Origin: Bin5 sp965242905
GTDB lineage: Bacteria; Chloroflexota; Anaerolineae; Caldilineales; Caldilineaceae
Assembly (NCBI GenBank): GCA_965242905.1
Contig: CBDETM010000002.1
Span: 1,984,001 to 2,048,000 of the forward strand
DNA length: 64,000 nt
Direction of reading: 5' to 3'
In this document: positions 1 to 8,037 of the stretch, piece by piece
How the letters are laid out: each line of letters opens with the position of its first letter
How positions within the stretch are numbered: the first letter of the stretch is position 1
Translations under genes and position numbers: made by a program
Notes under the pieces: generated by a model
What the model saw: the letters and a program-made list of their open reading frames with translations, nothing else
What the model was told of the DNA's origin: nothing
The model's database searches: none

Positions 1-2147
1 GCGGCTCCAGGAAGCCACAACTTGGATCGAGCGATGGCGTAAGAGGATTGGGCTAAAGAGTAGTCGGACAAGCGGACAGCACCCCAGGTAACTTCGCCAG
101 GATGACGGGGCGCCGAAATCATCTTGCCAGCTAGTTCTTTTCCAATCATCAGAGACGAAGCCCCGTAGGGCCCATCCTGAATGCGTCTGATATATCCCCT
201 ATCGAAGGCTCTCTTTGCCAATGCGCTTGCGTGGGCAAATCCCTGCGGCTTGTGGCTGAGGGATATGAAGCTGGTCGCTTCATCGAGCCGTTCGTCCACT
301 TTGAGCCGGCGGGCGACAATCAGGCACTCAGCCATTCCCGTGTCTGAGGAAAATGAGAGGGCATCGTTGTCAGCGCCCGAAATGGAAAGTACAGTCAACT
401 CATTGTAGTGATCCGCCAGCATTTGGCGGAAACTCTCCCAGGACAGGCCCGCAGTAGCAGACAATGGGAGGACAAGCGCCAAAACGCCGCCAGGCTTCAG
501 CTTCTTATGGCCCAGAGCCGCAAAGGTGGAGGCGATGCCGGCGTTGCCGTGAGAGCAGGTGTCTTTAGCCAGCTTATTGGCCCGCTTTCCCATTGCCGAC
601 TGGTCTTCATCAGTCGCGCCGAAGGCGGCGAAGGCGGGGTTGGTAATGTCGGCATGCGCCCCTTCATGGTTGGTGGCACGCGTAAACGGTGGATTCATAA
701 TCACCAGGTCATAGCCGAAGTCCGGAATCTCGGCCCGTATCTGGTCAGCCGTCTCTTCGCCCGCGCTGCCAGTGCGCATAGCCGGGTCGCCTGTGTGGAA
801 CAGCGTCATTACATTGGAAGACTGGAGCAACTCCAAAGAACCAATCATCACGCCGCCGTCTTTCTGCCGGCCGTAGGGCATGGTGTAGAGACGAGAGTTG
901 GTAAAGCCTACAGCGGGTTCGACGCCTGACAGCGTTGATCCGGTGATGTGGATTGCTGATGGCATGACGTCGCAACCGTAGAGGACCTCCTCCATCATCA
1001 CTTTATGCAGCTTGCTGCCGTCGCCGCCGGCGCGCTCGTGGCGGGCGCCTATTTGTTCGTACACTGCGGAGAGCAAAGCGCCGGTGCCACAGGCGAAGTC
1101 TCCGATGCGCAATTTGCCGATGGCGTCGGCACTTGACCAGTCCACATCCTCCAGCTTGGTGACAGCGAGCTGGGCCAGCAGTGCGGCGGAAGCAGGCAGG
1201 GTGTAGAAGGTGGCAAGGTACTTGCGATCGGCGATGAGCCGTTGGAAGATGCGGCCGGTGAGGTCATGGGCATTTTCGACGCCGGTTGCGTTGACGCCCT
1301 GGGCGGTATTCCGCAGTCGCCGCAGCATTCGGGCCGCAGCCTCGGAGCCCAAATGCTCAAGGATATCCTTGGCAATGGAGAATATGGGCCAGTAGTTGAT
1401 ATTCAATATGGCGGTCCAGGCCGCCAATACTTCGCCCTGTGGGTTATCTACACTGTCGCCACAGGCATGCGCGAGGGACTTGATGCGGGCGTGCATGCCG
1501 GCAATCTGATCGTGAAAAACGAGGGCGTTGGCGATGATGGCGCTGGCCATGCGGCGAGTTTGGCGCACGTTGGCCATCCCCAACAGATCGGCGATTGCCT
1601 CTGTGATGCCTGGGTGGGTCTGATCCAGTTCGTCGAGGATTTTGGCGGCGCCGTCGATTCCTTCCTGCAAAATTTCTGTTGCCCGCTCGACGGCGTGTTG
1701 TGGAACTGAGACCAGACGAACCATATCGGCCAGATCGTCGACCGAGCCGTCGAGCCATCCTGTCTCAGGGAAGCGGATAACACCGCCGTTTTCGGTGAAG
1801 ACGCAGTATGACAGGCAGGCATCAGAGAGGGCAGCGGAGACATCCTGCGCCTCGCCTATTTCGTCAGGGTAGCGGAGGGCGATGGCGGCCTCGATGACGC
1901 GGTGGTTGGCAGCGGTCGTAAGCCCGAGGCGGTCCTTCGCTTCCAATTCGACGCTGGCGGCGGGTATGTACTCTGCCTCGATGACAACGGGCGCCCGGCC
2001 GGGCGCTGTGATCAGGATGTCGGGCCTCAGGCTTGGGTGTCCGTAAATGGCTTGTGTGTTCTCTGAGCGCACATCACTTCGAGGCAGCATAGCCTGAAGC
2101 AGGATCCCCATGGCATTGTTTACGCTCGGTTCGGTGTGATGCGGCAT
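1..2147 (-). CDS. N6-adenine DNA methyltransferase (partial, runs off left edge)
   Basis: An open frame of about 715 codons reads from ATG at 2147 to the window edge without a stop, so the C-terminus is missing. SAM-binding motif I (FACGTG) lies near residues 351-356 and the catalytic NPPF motif at residues 485-488, the order of gamma-class N6-adenine methyltransferases found in type I HsdM and type IIG enzymes. Residues 1-120 resemble the nuclease-like N-terminal domain of restriction proteins: PD at residues 42-43 and E-A-E at 57-59, where PD-(D/E)xK enzymes have E-x-K. A GGAG sits just before the start. It probably modifies DNA as part of a restriction or phage-defence system; partner genes would lie outside the window. 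Confidence 0.85.
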   Translation of the reverse strand, partial: MPHHTEPSVNNAMGILLQAMLPRSDVRSENTQAIYGHPSLRPDILITAPGRAPVVIEAEYIPAASVELEAKDRLGLTTAANHRVIEAAIALRYPDEIGEAQDVSAALSDACLSYCVFTENGGVIRFPETGWLDGSVDDLADMVRLVSVPQHAVERATEILQEGIDGAAKILDELDQTHPGITEAIADLLGMANVRQTRRMASAIIANALVFHDQIAGMHARIKSLAHACGDSVDNPQGEVLAAWTAILNINYWPIFSIAKDILEHLGSEAAARMLRRLRNTAQGVNATGVENAHDLTGRIFQRLIADRKYLATFYTLPASAALLAQLAVTKLEDVDWSSADAIGKLRIGDFACGTGALLSAVYEQIGARHERAGGDGSKLHKVMMEEVLYGCDVMPSAIHITGSTLSGVEPAVGFTNSRLYTMPYGRQKDGGVMIGSLELLQSSNVMTLFHTGDPAMRTGSAGEETADQIRAEIPDFGYDLVIMNPPFTRATNHEGAHADITNPAFAAFGATDEDQSAMGKRANKLAKDTCSHGNAGIASTFAALGHKKLKPGGVLALVLPLSATAGLSWESFRQMLADHYNELTVLSISGADNDALSFSSDTGMAECLIVARRLKVDERLDEATSFISLSHKPQGFAHASALAKRAFDRGYIRRIQDGPYGASSLMIGKELAGKMISAPRHPGEVTWGAVRLSDYSLAQSSYAIARSKLWLPGA

Positions 2148-2195
2148 AAAACTCCATTCACCTCTCAACAGTTGTTTGACCTTCTGAGAACGTAT

Positions 2196-3155
2196 TCAGC
2201 TTTCCATTAGTGACTGGCCGAACTGCAGGACCTCTGCGGCGAGGCGCTGTTTGGAGGGCAGGTCGGTCATGATGGTGTCGGTTGTGAGGGCCGGGAGGGG
2301 CAGGCAGGATTGTTCGGCGCGGTCCTGCTGGTCGAGGATGAATCCGTCGAGGAGGCCGGCGTAGTGGTTGACGATGGTGAGCGGGAGGTGGTTGAGATGG
2401 CCCATTTCGCGCATCATTTTGGCTGCGGGACCCTTGACGGCGCGGCCGCCGACGATGGGGCTGACGGCGAGCACGGGGGCGTCGCTGTCCTGCACGAGCT
2501 GGCGCAGACCGGGTACTGAGAGGATTGGGTCGACGCTGAGATAGGGGTTGCTGGGGCAGATGATGATCTGGGCGGCGTTCCGGAGCGCTCCGGCTACTTC
2601 GGGGGTGAGGGTTGCTTTGGCGGCGCCGACGAAGGTGAGGCCGCGGAAGGTGGGTTCGCAGCGGCGGCGTACGAAGTAGTCCTGGAAGGGGAGGTCGCCC
2701 TCGTCGGTGTGCACGAGGGTGCGAACGGGTTGGTTGCACATGGGCAGGACGCGGGAGGGGACATCGAGCTTCTGGCGCAGGCGGTCGGTGACTTCGGTCA
2801 GGGTGAGGCCGGCTTTGAGCCACTGGTTGCGGAGGAGATGGAGGGCGAGGTCCTTGTCGCCGAGGCGAAACCAGTCTTCGCCGCCGAGGCGTTCGGTCTC
2901 GGTGAGGACGGCCCAGGTCTCGTTGGCGCGGCCCCAGCCGGTGTGGGGGTTGTTGACGGCGGCGAGACCGTAGAGGACGGTGTCGACGTCGGGGCAGATG
3001 GTGAGGCCCCAGTGCTCGAAGTCGTCGCCGGTGTTGACGATGACGGTGAGCGCGGCGGGGGGCAGTGTTGCCTGCAGGCCGGCCGCGAATTTGGCCCCGC
3101 CGACACCGCCGGCGAGGGCCACGACAGGGGAGTGGTTATCCGGTTTTGGGGCCAT
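2196..3155 (-). CDS. cofD: 2-phospho-L-lactate transferase CofD (F420 biosynthesis)
   Basis: A 319-residue protein of the CofD/FbiA family, which joins the activated phospho-lactate or phosphoenolpyruvate moiety to the deazaflavin Fo to make F420-0 or its dehydro form. The N-terminus has the glycine-rich loop GGVGGAKFA (residues 17-25) followed by NTGDD (about 41-45), both family hallmarks, and the length matches the usual 300-330 residues. It lies 40 bp downstream of the nitroreductase gene on the same strand, so the two probably form one transcript. An F420-dependent oxidoreductase gene is nearby at 5025, consistent with local use of the cofactor. Confidence 0.93.
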   Translation of the reverse strand: MAPKPDNHSPVVALAGGVGGAKFAAGLQATLPPAALTVIVNTGDDFEHWGLTICPDVDTVLYGLAAVNNPHTGWGRANETWAVLTETERLGGEDWFRLGDKDLALHLLRNQWLKAGLTLTEVTDRLRQKLDVPSRVLPMCNQPVRTLVHTDEGDLPFQDYFVRRRCEPTFRGLTFVGAAKATLTPEVAGALRNAAQIIICPSNPYLSVDPILSVPGLRQLVQDSDAPVLAVSPIVGGRAVKGPAAKMMREMGHLNHLPLTIVNHYAGLLDGFILDQQDRAEQSCLPLPALTTDTIMTDLPSKQRLAAEVLQFGQSLMES

Positions 3156-3195
3156 TGGATGCGTATTTCGTATTGCGTATTGCTTATTGTGCGGC

Positions 3196-3894
3196 TCAGC
3201 GCCAGGTTACCCGTTCGGCGAGTGGCAGGCGGTCTCGTTCTTTTTCTTCGGCGGCGTAGCCGAGGGTGATCAGGGCCTGGGGATGCCAGGTGTCCGGCAG
3301 GTCGAGGACATCGCGTACCAGGTCGGGCACGAAGAGGGGTGCGCACATCCAGCAGGCGGCGAGGCCGAAGTGGTGGGCAGCCAGGAGCAGGTTCTGGCAG
3401 GCGAGGGCTGTGCTCTGCACGGCCATGAGCCATTCGGCCTCCTGGCGGCGCGGGTCCGGGTATTCGTCCATGCCTTCGAGGGAGAGGGAGGCGGCGATGA
3501 GGGCGGGCGCGCCGGTGATGCGGGCGTGGCTGATGCGGACGCGGCGCTCGATGATTTCCGAGTCGACGCCGTCGGCGCTGAGGTCGGTGCGCCAGCGGTC
3601 GCCCATGCGGTCGCTGAGCTCCTGTTTGGTCGAATCGGTGGTGACGACGCAGAAGCGCCAGGGCTGGCGGTTGTGGGCTGAAGGGGCCCAGATTGCGGCG
3701 GTCAGCAGCATTTCGAGCAGCGCCTTCTCGACCGGTTCGGGCAGGTAGCGGCGGACGGACCTGCGTCCGCGGATGAGTTGCCAGAACCAGCCGTCGTCGA
3801 AATCGGTGGCCCAGTCTGATTGGCGCCAGTCTGATGGGCGCCAGCCGATGTCGTCGTCTCTCGGATCCGCTGACGCGATGCGCTGTCTGTGCAT
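3196..3894 (-). CDS. Nitroreductase-family FMN protein, likely dehydro-F420 reductase (FbiB C-terminal-like)
   Basis: A 232-residue nitroreductase-fold protein. It has the N-terminal RRSVRRYLPEPV segment (about 43-54), the WAPSAHNRQPWRF flavin-binding segment (about 68-80), and a C-terminal helix region typical of single-domain members. Its position directly upstream of cofD points to the role of the FbiB C-terminal domain, which reduces the dehydro-F420-0 double bond with FMN. That role is inferred from context and from knowledge of actinobacterial FbiB; no glutamyl-ligase domain is present here. The first 40 residues look unlike the family, so a start slightly inside the frame is possible. 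A generic nitroreductase remains the alternative. Confidence 0.8.
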   Translation of the reverse strand: MHRQRIASADPRDDDIGWRPSDWRQSDWATDFDDGWFWQLIRGRRSVRRYLPEPVEKALLEMLLTAAIWAPSAHNRQPWRFCVVTTDSTKQELSDRMGDRWRTDLSADGVDSEIIERRVRISHARITGAPALIAASLSLEGMDEYPDPRRQEAEWLMAVQSTALACQNLLLAAHHFGLAACWMCAPLFVPDLVRDVLDLPDTWHPQALITLGYAAEEKERDRLPLAERVTWR

Positions 3895-3928
3895 GGGACG
3901 GCATTATAGCATGGAGTGGGGGAAAGGG

Positions 3929-3959
3929 CAGTAGGCAGTGGTCAGTGGTCAGTAACGGC
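3929..3959. repeat. Heptamer array (CAGTGGT-type)
   Basis: A short run of degenerate 7-bp units of the form CAGT(A/G)GT just upstream of the nitroreductase start. It belongs to a family of arrays found in many intergenic gaps of this window and is not coding. Confidence 0.6.
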
Positions 3960-3970
3960 AACGGCTTGAT

Positions 3971-4004
3971 CCGCGAAGGGACGCGAAGGGGCGCGAAGAA
4001 CACC
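3971..4004. repeat. 34-bp dispersed direct repeat, copy A
   Basis: A GCGAAGGG-rich 34-bp stretch that recurs identically at 6074-6107, also intergenic. Weaker similarity continues past the right end of both copies (GAACACC followed by a related tract). Confidence 0.75.
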
Positions 4005-4024
4005 GAAGGCTACTGGGATTTTAC

Positions 4025-4240
4025 TTAGAAGTGGGGATAGATGATCATCTTGGTCGGCGGCAGTGGACGGCCTCTGTCCTGGTATATCTCCACAACCGCG
4101 CTAAAGGCGTCTTCCACGTTGGCCAGGGCCTCGGCCATGGTGTCGCCCTCGGTTATCAGCTCCGGCAGCAGCGGCGAGGTGACGGTGTAGCCCCCTTCGG
4201 GCTGAGGTTCCAGCACCAGCGGTATTTTCGCTTTCATCAT
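4025..4240 (-). CDS. hicB: HicB-family antitoxin (orphan)
   Basis: A 71-residue protein with the HicB partial RNase H-like fold. It shows the EPQPEGGYTVTSPLLPELITEGDT core, in which a glycine-tyrosine strand is followed by P-x-L-P-x-x-x-x-x-G-D, and then a helix AEALANVEDAFSAVV. HicB neutralises the HicA mRNA interferase. The ATG at 4240 was chosen because a GGAGGGGAG ribosome site lies about 10 bases before it; the open frame extends to 4303 without a better site. No HicA-like reading frame is visible on either side, so the toxin has been lost or lies elsewhere. HicB-like solo proteins of unknown role also exist. Confidence 0.75.
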   Translation of the reverse strand: MMKAKIPLVLEPQPEGGYTVTSPLLPELITEGDTMAEALANVEDAFSAVVEIYQDRGRPLPPTKMIIYPHF

Positions 4241-5024
4241 CCGGTTCAGTCTCCCCTCCATCTTATGAAGAGCGCAATTCTCAGACCGGGATTGTACGAT
4301 CAAGGATTCTTCAGGTCGTGGTGTGCTGGCGGTGATATGGCGATGATACAGAAGTCCGGGGCGATCGTCAAAGCCTATAGTGGGGAGGGTGCATCTCCGA
4401 TTTGGGGTGAGAACAGTCTGGCGGGGAAATCATGCCAGCGGTGGCGGAACTTGCTTACAGGCATTGGGAGAGGCGCAGGGCAGGCAGGAGGCCTGGCATT
4501 GCCGTGGGTTCCTTCGATTAGGGGGACCAGGGCAGGCACAAGGCCTGCCCCTACAGGGGATTAATAGGACGGGCGGGACGTGGTTTGGCGAAACCCGGTC
4601 GAATGGGCACTTGCCGCCAATGTCGACACCAGGTCGATGAGGCATGTTGTTGGCCGGGGGCGTTGCGGGGGCGGAGCCCCCGCACAAGGGAGGGCCGAAT
4701 AGGCCCGACCGCCCAAAAAGGCGAGGAGAGAGTGAAGAGGAGAGAGGAGAGAGAACTGCCGCTTCTTCCTCCACAGATTGGATCGTAGGCTGCCCGTGGT
4801 TTTGTCGCTGCCAGTGGTGTGGGAGGGCTCACTGGTATTGTGGATTTTGGCGGGGAATTGGGGCGGCTTTGACGCTGTGTTGGGAGATGTGTACAATGCA
4901 GGTTGGAACGGGGAAAATTCCCCGTTTTGGGTAGACGCTGCGCCCAAGTTTCAGGAAGTCGACTGCCGAAGGGCGGCAGAGGTATCGTTAGCCACACGTC
5001 GAACGCAAGGGTTCAGGAGTTTTT
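4241..5024. other. 784-bp intergenic region
   Basis: No convincing gene. Open frames here, such as one at 4380-4640, fall inside a dispersed repeat and have no family resemblance. The stretch holds long-repeat copy 1 (4388-4715), a polypurine tract (about 4720-4775) and the CAGGAG ribosome site of the next gene. Confidence 0.7.
4388..4715 (+). repeat. Long intergenic repeat, copy 1 (core 4632-4715)
   Basis: About 328 bp that match, in inverted orientation, the segment 34607-34939, with readable similarity along nearly the whole length (for example GATTTGGGGTG then GAACAGTCTGGCGGG). The last 84 bp form a core also found at 7921-7990 and 52458-52541. The core contains a hairpin of GCGGGGGC, loop GGA, GCCCCCGC, then a second hairpin GGGCC-GAATA-GGCCC. 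The upstream part has another hairpin at about 4531-4551 (GGGCAGGC...GCCTGCCC). Confidence 0.85.
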
Positions 5025-6035
5025 ATGACGGCGCCAAAGTACAGCCGCGTTGCACTTTATCTGCAGGATAAACATTCGATCCGCGAGGGGATGGCGCATG
5101 TTCGCTACGCGGAGGAGAAGGGGTTTGAGGCGGTGTGGCAGGCGGAGAGCCGGCTGGTGCGGGATGCGATTGTGCCGATGGCGGCGTTCGCTGCGGTCAC
5201 GGAGCGGATTCAGATCGGGTCGGGCGTTATCAATAACTGGACGCGGAATATCGGGCTGCTGGCGGCCACTTTTCTGACGCTGGATGACCTGGCGCCGGAC
5301 CGCGTGATCTGCGGTGTGGGTGCGTGGTGGGACCCGCTGGCGAAGAATGTGGGTATCAGCCGGCGCAGACCGTTGAAGGCGATGCGGGAGACGGTGGAGG
5401 TCACGCGGCGGCTGCTGGCGATGGAAAACGTGACCTTCGAGGGCGAGTTTCACCAGGTGAACGGGATCGAGCTGGATGTGGTGCACGGGCGGCAGGCGCC
5501 GCGCAATGTACCGATCATGATCGGCGCGACGGGGCCGAAGATGATGGAGCTGACGGGGGAGATCGCGGACGGTGCGGTGTTGAACTACTGTGTGCCGCCG
5601 GACTATAACCATATGGCGCTGGAACGACTGGAAATTGGCGCGAAGCGGGCGGGGCGCAGCCTGGATGACGTCGACCGCCCGCAGCTGATCGTGTGCTCGG
5701 TGCATGAGGACCAGGAGACGGCGCTGGACGGTGCGCGGGAGCTGCTCACCCAGTATTTGGGGCAGCAGCCGCATATTGCGCAGGCCAGCGGTGTCAAGCC
5801 GGAGGTTGTGGAGCAGATTCAGTCGATTCTGGGCTGGCCGGCGACGATGGAGCAGGTGCGGAAGGCGATGCCGCTGGTGCCGGATGAGCTGGTGACGCGG
5901 ATTACGGCGAGCGGTACGCCGGAGGACGTGAAGAAGAAGGTGCGCGAGTATATGGATAACGGCGCCACCTGCCCGATTCTTTATCCGCTGGGCGATGTGA
6001 GGTTGATGATCGATACGTTTGCGGGTGGGTTTTAG
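5025..6035 (+). CDS. Luciferase-like F420-dependent oxidoreductase (LLM class)
   Basis: A 336-residue TIM-barrel protein of the bacterial luciferase/LLM family. It has the N-terminal YAEEKGFEAVWQAES strand-helix, the RIQIGSGVIN...R strand (about 65-75), GVGAWWDP (about 100-107), and a central IMIGATGPKMMELTGEIADG segment typical of F420-dependent members related to methylene-tetrahydromethanopterin reductase. It would transfer hydride between F420H2 and an organic substrate, which cannot be read from sequence. The start is supported by CAGGAG nine bases upstream. It is a single transcription unit about 2 kb from cofD. Confidence 0.88.
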   Translation: MTAPKYSRVALYLQDKHSIREGMAHVRYAEEKGFEAVWQAESRLVRDAIVPMAAFAAVTERIQIGSGVINNWTRNIGLLAATFLTLDDLAPDRVICGVGAWWDPLAKNVGISRRRPLKAMRETVEVTRRLLAMENVTFEGEFHQVNGIELDVVHGRQAPRNVPIMIGATGPKMMELTGEIADGAVLNYCVPPDYNHMALERLEIGAKRAGRSLDDVDRPQLIVCSVHEDQETALDGARELLTQYLGQQPHIAQASGVKPEVVEQIQSILGWPATMEQVRKAMPLVPDELVTRITASGTPEDVKKKVREYMDNGATCPILYPLGDVRLMIDTFAGGF

Positions 6036-6073
6036 GGTTCTTTCCGCGCAGGGACGCGGATAACACCTTTTTT

Positions 6074-6107
6074 CCGCGAAGGGACGCGAAGGGGCGCGAA
6101 GAACACC
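6074..6107. repeat. 34-bp dispersed direct repeat, copy B
   Basis: Identical to 3971-4004. A partial relative (CGCGCAGGGACGCGGATAAC) lies immediately upstream at about 6046-6065. Confidence 0.75.
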
Positions 6108-6230
6108 AGAGGCGAATTGGGTTTTCTTTGTGTGATTGCGCGGCGCTTGGCGGGTCAGGTGCAGTTTTGCTCCAAAAGATTGCTGTTCTGATATAGGTCA
6201 ACGAAATTTAGTTTTTGCAGTGGACTGAAT

Positions 6231-7661
6231 ATGTACCGTTTCTGCGAATCCCCCCTGACATTGACAGATGCTTTGAGGTTGAAGGCGGAACACGGGGCCG
6301 CGGCGCGTTTCATCGCCGGCGGCACCGACCTTCTCGTTGAATTGGCGGGCCACGGCAGTGCGGTGGGCAGCGTCAAGGCGGGTCTGATCGATCTGACGCG
6401 CATACCGGGCCTGGCCGACATCTGGGAAGAGGACGGTGCGCTGCATTTGGGTCCGCTGGTGACGCATAACCAGTGCGTGCGCAGCCGGTTGGTGGTGGAG
6501 GGGGCGTTTGCGCTGGCGCGGGCGTGCTGGGAGGTGGGCGCGCCGCAGATACGGAACCGGGCGACAGTTGCGGGCAACCTGGTTACGGCCAGCCCGGCGA
6601 ATGACTCGATCGTGCCGCTGATGGCGCTGGATGCGAGTGTGCGTGTCGAGAGTGCGGCGCGGGGCAGCCGTACGCTGCCGCTGAAGAGCTTTTTCCGCGG
6701 GGTGCGTCAGGTGGACCTGGCGGACGACGAGATGCTGACGCGCATCACGGTTCCGCTGCAGGATGCGGCGCGGCGGGGCAATTTTATCAAGTTGGGGCTG
6801 CGGCGGGCGCAGGCGATCAGCATATTGAGCGTGGCGGGTTCAGTTGGCTGCGAGGGTGGGGAGGAGTGGGACTCGGCAGCGGTTACGCATGCGGCAGTTG
6901 CGCTAGGCGCGGTTGCGCCGACAGTGGTGCGGGCGACAGAGGCGGAAGATTTTCTGATTGGAAAAACGCTGACCGAGGAGACGGTTGTGGAAGCGGCGCG
7001 GCTTGCGGCGAGTCAGGCGCGGCCAATCGACGATTTGCGGGGCAGCGCGGATTACCGGGTGGCCATGGTGGAGACGCTGGTCGCGCGGTTGTTGCGCCAG
7101 TTGCGGAATGGGCGCGAGCGGGACGGGTGGCTGGATACGCCGGTGACGCTGTGGGGCGATACGGAGGGCCGCTGGCCGGTCTCGACGCGGACGGGCCCTG
7201 CGGCGACGGTCAACGGAAATGCGGTCGAGCTTGAAGGCGGCATGACGCTGCTGGACAGCCTGCGCGCTGCGGGTTTTGTGGGGGTGAAGGAGGGCTGCGC
7301 GGAGGGCGAATGCGGGGCCTGCACGGTTTATCTGGACGGCATGGCGGTGATGGCCTGCCTGGTGCCGGCGGAGCGTGCGGCGGGCAGCGAGGTCGTGACG
7401 GTCGAGGGACTGGCCGGTTCGTCGGCGGATTCGACGGAGCTGTTACATAGTGTGCAGCAGGCGCTGATCGAGAGCGGCGGGGTGCAGTGCGGATACTGTA
7501 CGCCGGGGATAGTGATGTCGGCGGCGGCGCTGCTGGATGAGCGTTCCAACCCCAACCGGCTGGAGGCGCAGGAGGCGCTGACGGGCAACCTGTGCCGTTG
7601 TACGGGGTATCGGAAGATTCTGGATGCGGTGGTGGCGGCGGGGCGGGGAGATAGGGGTTAG
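6231..7661 (+). CDS. Molybdenum hydroxylase, fused FAD and [2Fe-2S] subunit (xanthine dehydrogenase family)
   Basis: A 476-residue fusion. Residues 1-280 form the FAD-binding CoxM/XdhB domain, with the flavin loop AGGTDL (about 29-34) and QIRNRATVAGNLVTASPANDS (about 104-124). Residues 325-470 form the CoxS/XdhC iron-sulfur domain, with the plant-type 2Fe-2S cysteines in CAEGECGAC and a following C (about 356-377), and the second cluster in CGYCTPG and CRCTGY (about 419-458). These pass electrons from the Mo site to FAD. The partner Mo subunit is at 9323, separated by a GNAT and an acyltransferase gene. FAD-first fusion is less usual than separate subunits. The substrate is unknown. Confidence 0.9.
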   Translation: MYRFCESPLTLTDALRLKAEHGAAARFIAGGTDLLVELAGHGSAVGSVKAGLIDLTRIPGLADIWEEDGALHLGPLVTHNQCVRSRLVVEGAFALARACWEVGAPQIRNRATVAGNLVTASPANDSIVPLMALDASVRVESAARGSRTLPLKSFFRGVRQVDLADDEMLTRITVPLQDAARRGNFIKLGLRRAQAISILSVAGSVGCEGGEEWDSAAVTHAAVALGAVAPTVVRATEAEDFLIGKTLTEETVVEAARLAASQARPIDDLRGSADYRVAMVETLVARLLRQLRNGRERDGWLDTPVTLWGDTEGRWPVSTRTGPAATVNGNAVELEGGMTLLDSLRAAGFVGVKEGCAEGECGACTVYLDGMAVMACLVPAERAAGSEVVTVEGLAGSSADSTELLHSVQQALIESGGVQCGYCTPGIVMSAAALLDERSNPNRLEAQEALTGNLCRCTGYRKILDAVVAAGRGDRG

Positions 7662-8026
7662 GAGTTGGGGGCGAGGGGCGAGGGGAGTATTGGCTACTCG
7701 GTCTCCCAGAGTGTGTGCGGTCTGCATGGAGCCGGAATGATGGAGTGTAGTGTCGGGGTTTCTGTTGCGGGCTGTTGATGGGCATCGCTGTGCAGGTTGG
7801 GGCCGGTTGGAGTTGCCTTGCCTGCGCTGGCTCACGCCTCGGTACGCGACGCAGGGTGGGGAAGTTTGGTCGCAGCGGGTGGCCAAGGTCATATTACCCA
7901 CACACTCGCTGCGGCGGGGGGTTTTAGGAGAGGGGGCGTTGCGGGGGCGGAGCCCCGCACAAGGGAGGGCCGAATAGGCCCGACCGCCCATAAATGCAGG
8001 GGCCAGGGGTTGGGGGCCAGGGGTTA
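7662..8026. other. 365-bp intergenic region
   Basis: No gene seen. It holds a GGGCGAG-rich stretch near 7668-7690, a short form of the intergenic repeat (7921-7990), and a heptamer array running into the next gene. Confidence 0.6.
7921..7990 (+). repeat. Intergenic repeat core, copy 2
   Basis: A 70-bp copy of the double-hairpin core, starting at TTTTAGGAGAGGGGGCG and ending at CCGACCGCCCA. The first hairpin has lost one C in its right arm (GCCCCGC instead of GCCCCCGC); the second, GGGCC-GAATA-GGCCC, is intact. The upstream 240 bp of copies 1 and 3 is absent. Confidence 0.85.
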
Positions 8027-8037
8027 GTGGTTAGTGA
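7997..8037. repeat. Heptamer array (CAGGGGT/TAGTGGT-type)
   Basis: About six 7-bp units (CAGGGGC, CAGGGGT, TGGGGGC, CAGGGGT, TAGTGGT, TAGTGAG). The array overlaps the presumed start of the GNAT gene. Confidence 0.65.

Noticed and set aside
2798..4003. A 401-codon minus-strand frame across cofD and the nitroreductase
   Set aside because: It is out of frame with two clear protein families and is rich in Arg, Pro and Ser as expected for a shifted reading of GC-rich genes.
4380..4640. An open frame in the gap before the F420 oxidoreductase gene, with a related frame at 34709-34996
   Set aside because: Both translate the long intergenic repeat. The two frames share a short stretch but then diverge through shifts, and neither has a family motif or a ribosome site.
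7997..8037. A CRISPR array, considered for this and the other short repeat runs
   Set aside because: Units are seven bases long without spacers, and no cas gene is present in the window.
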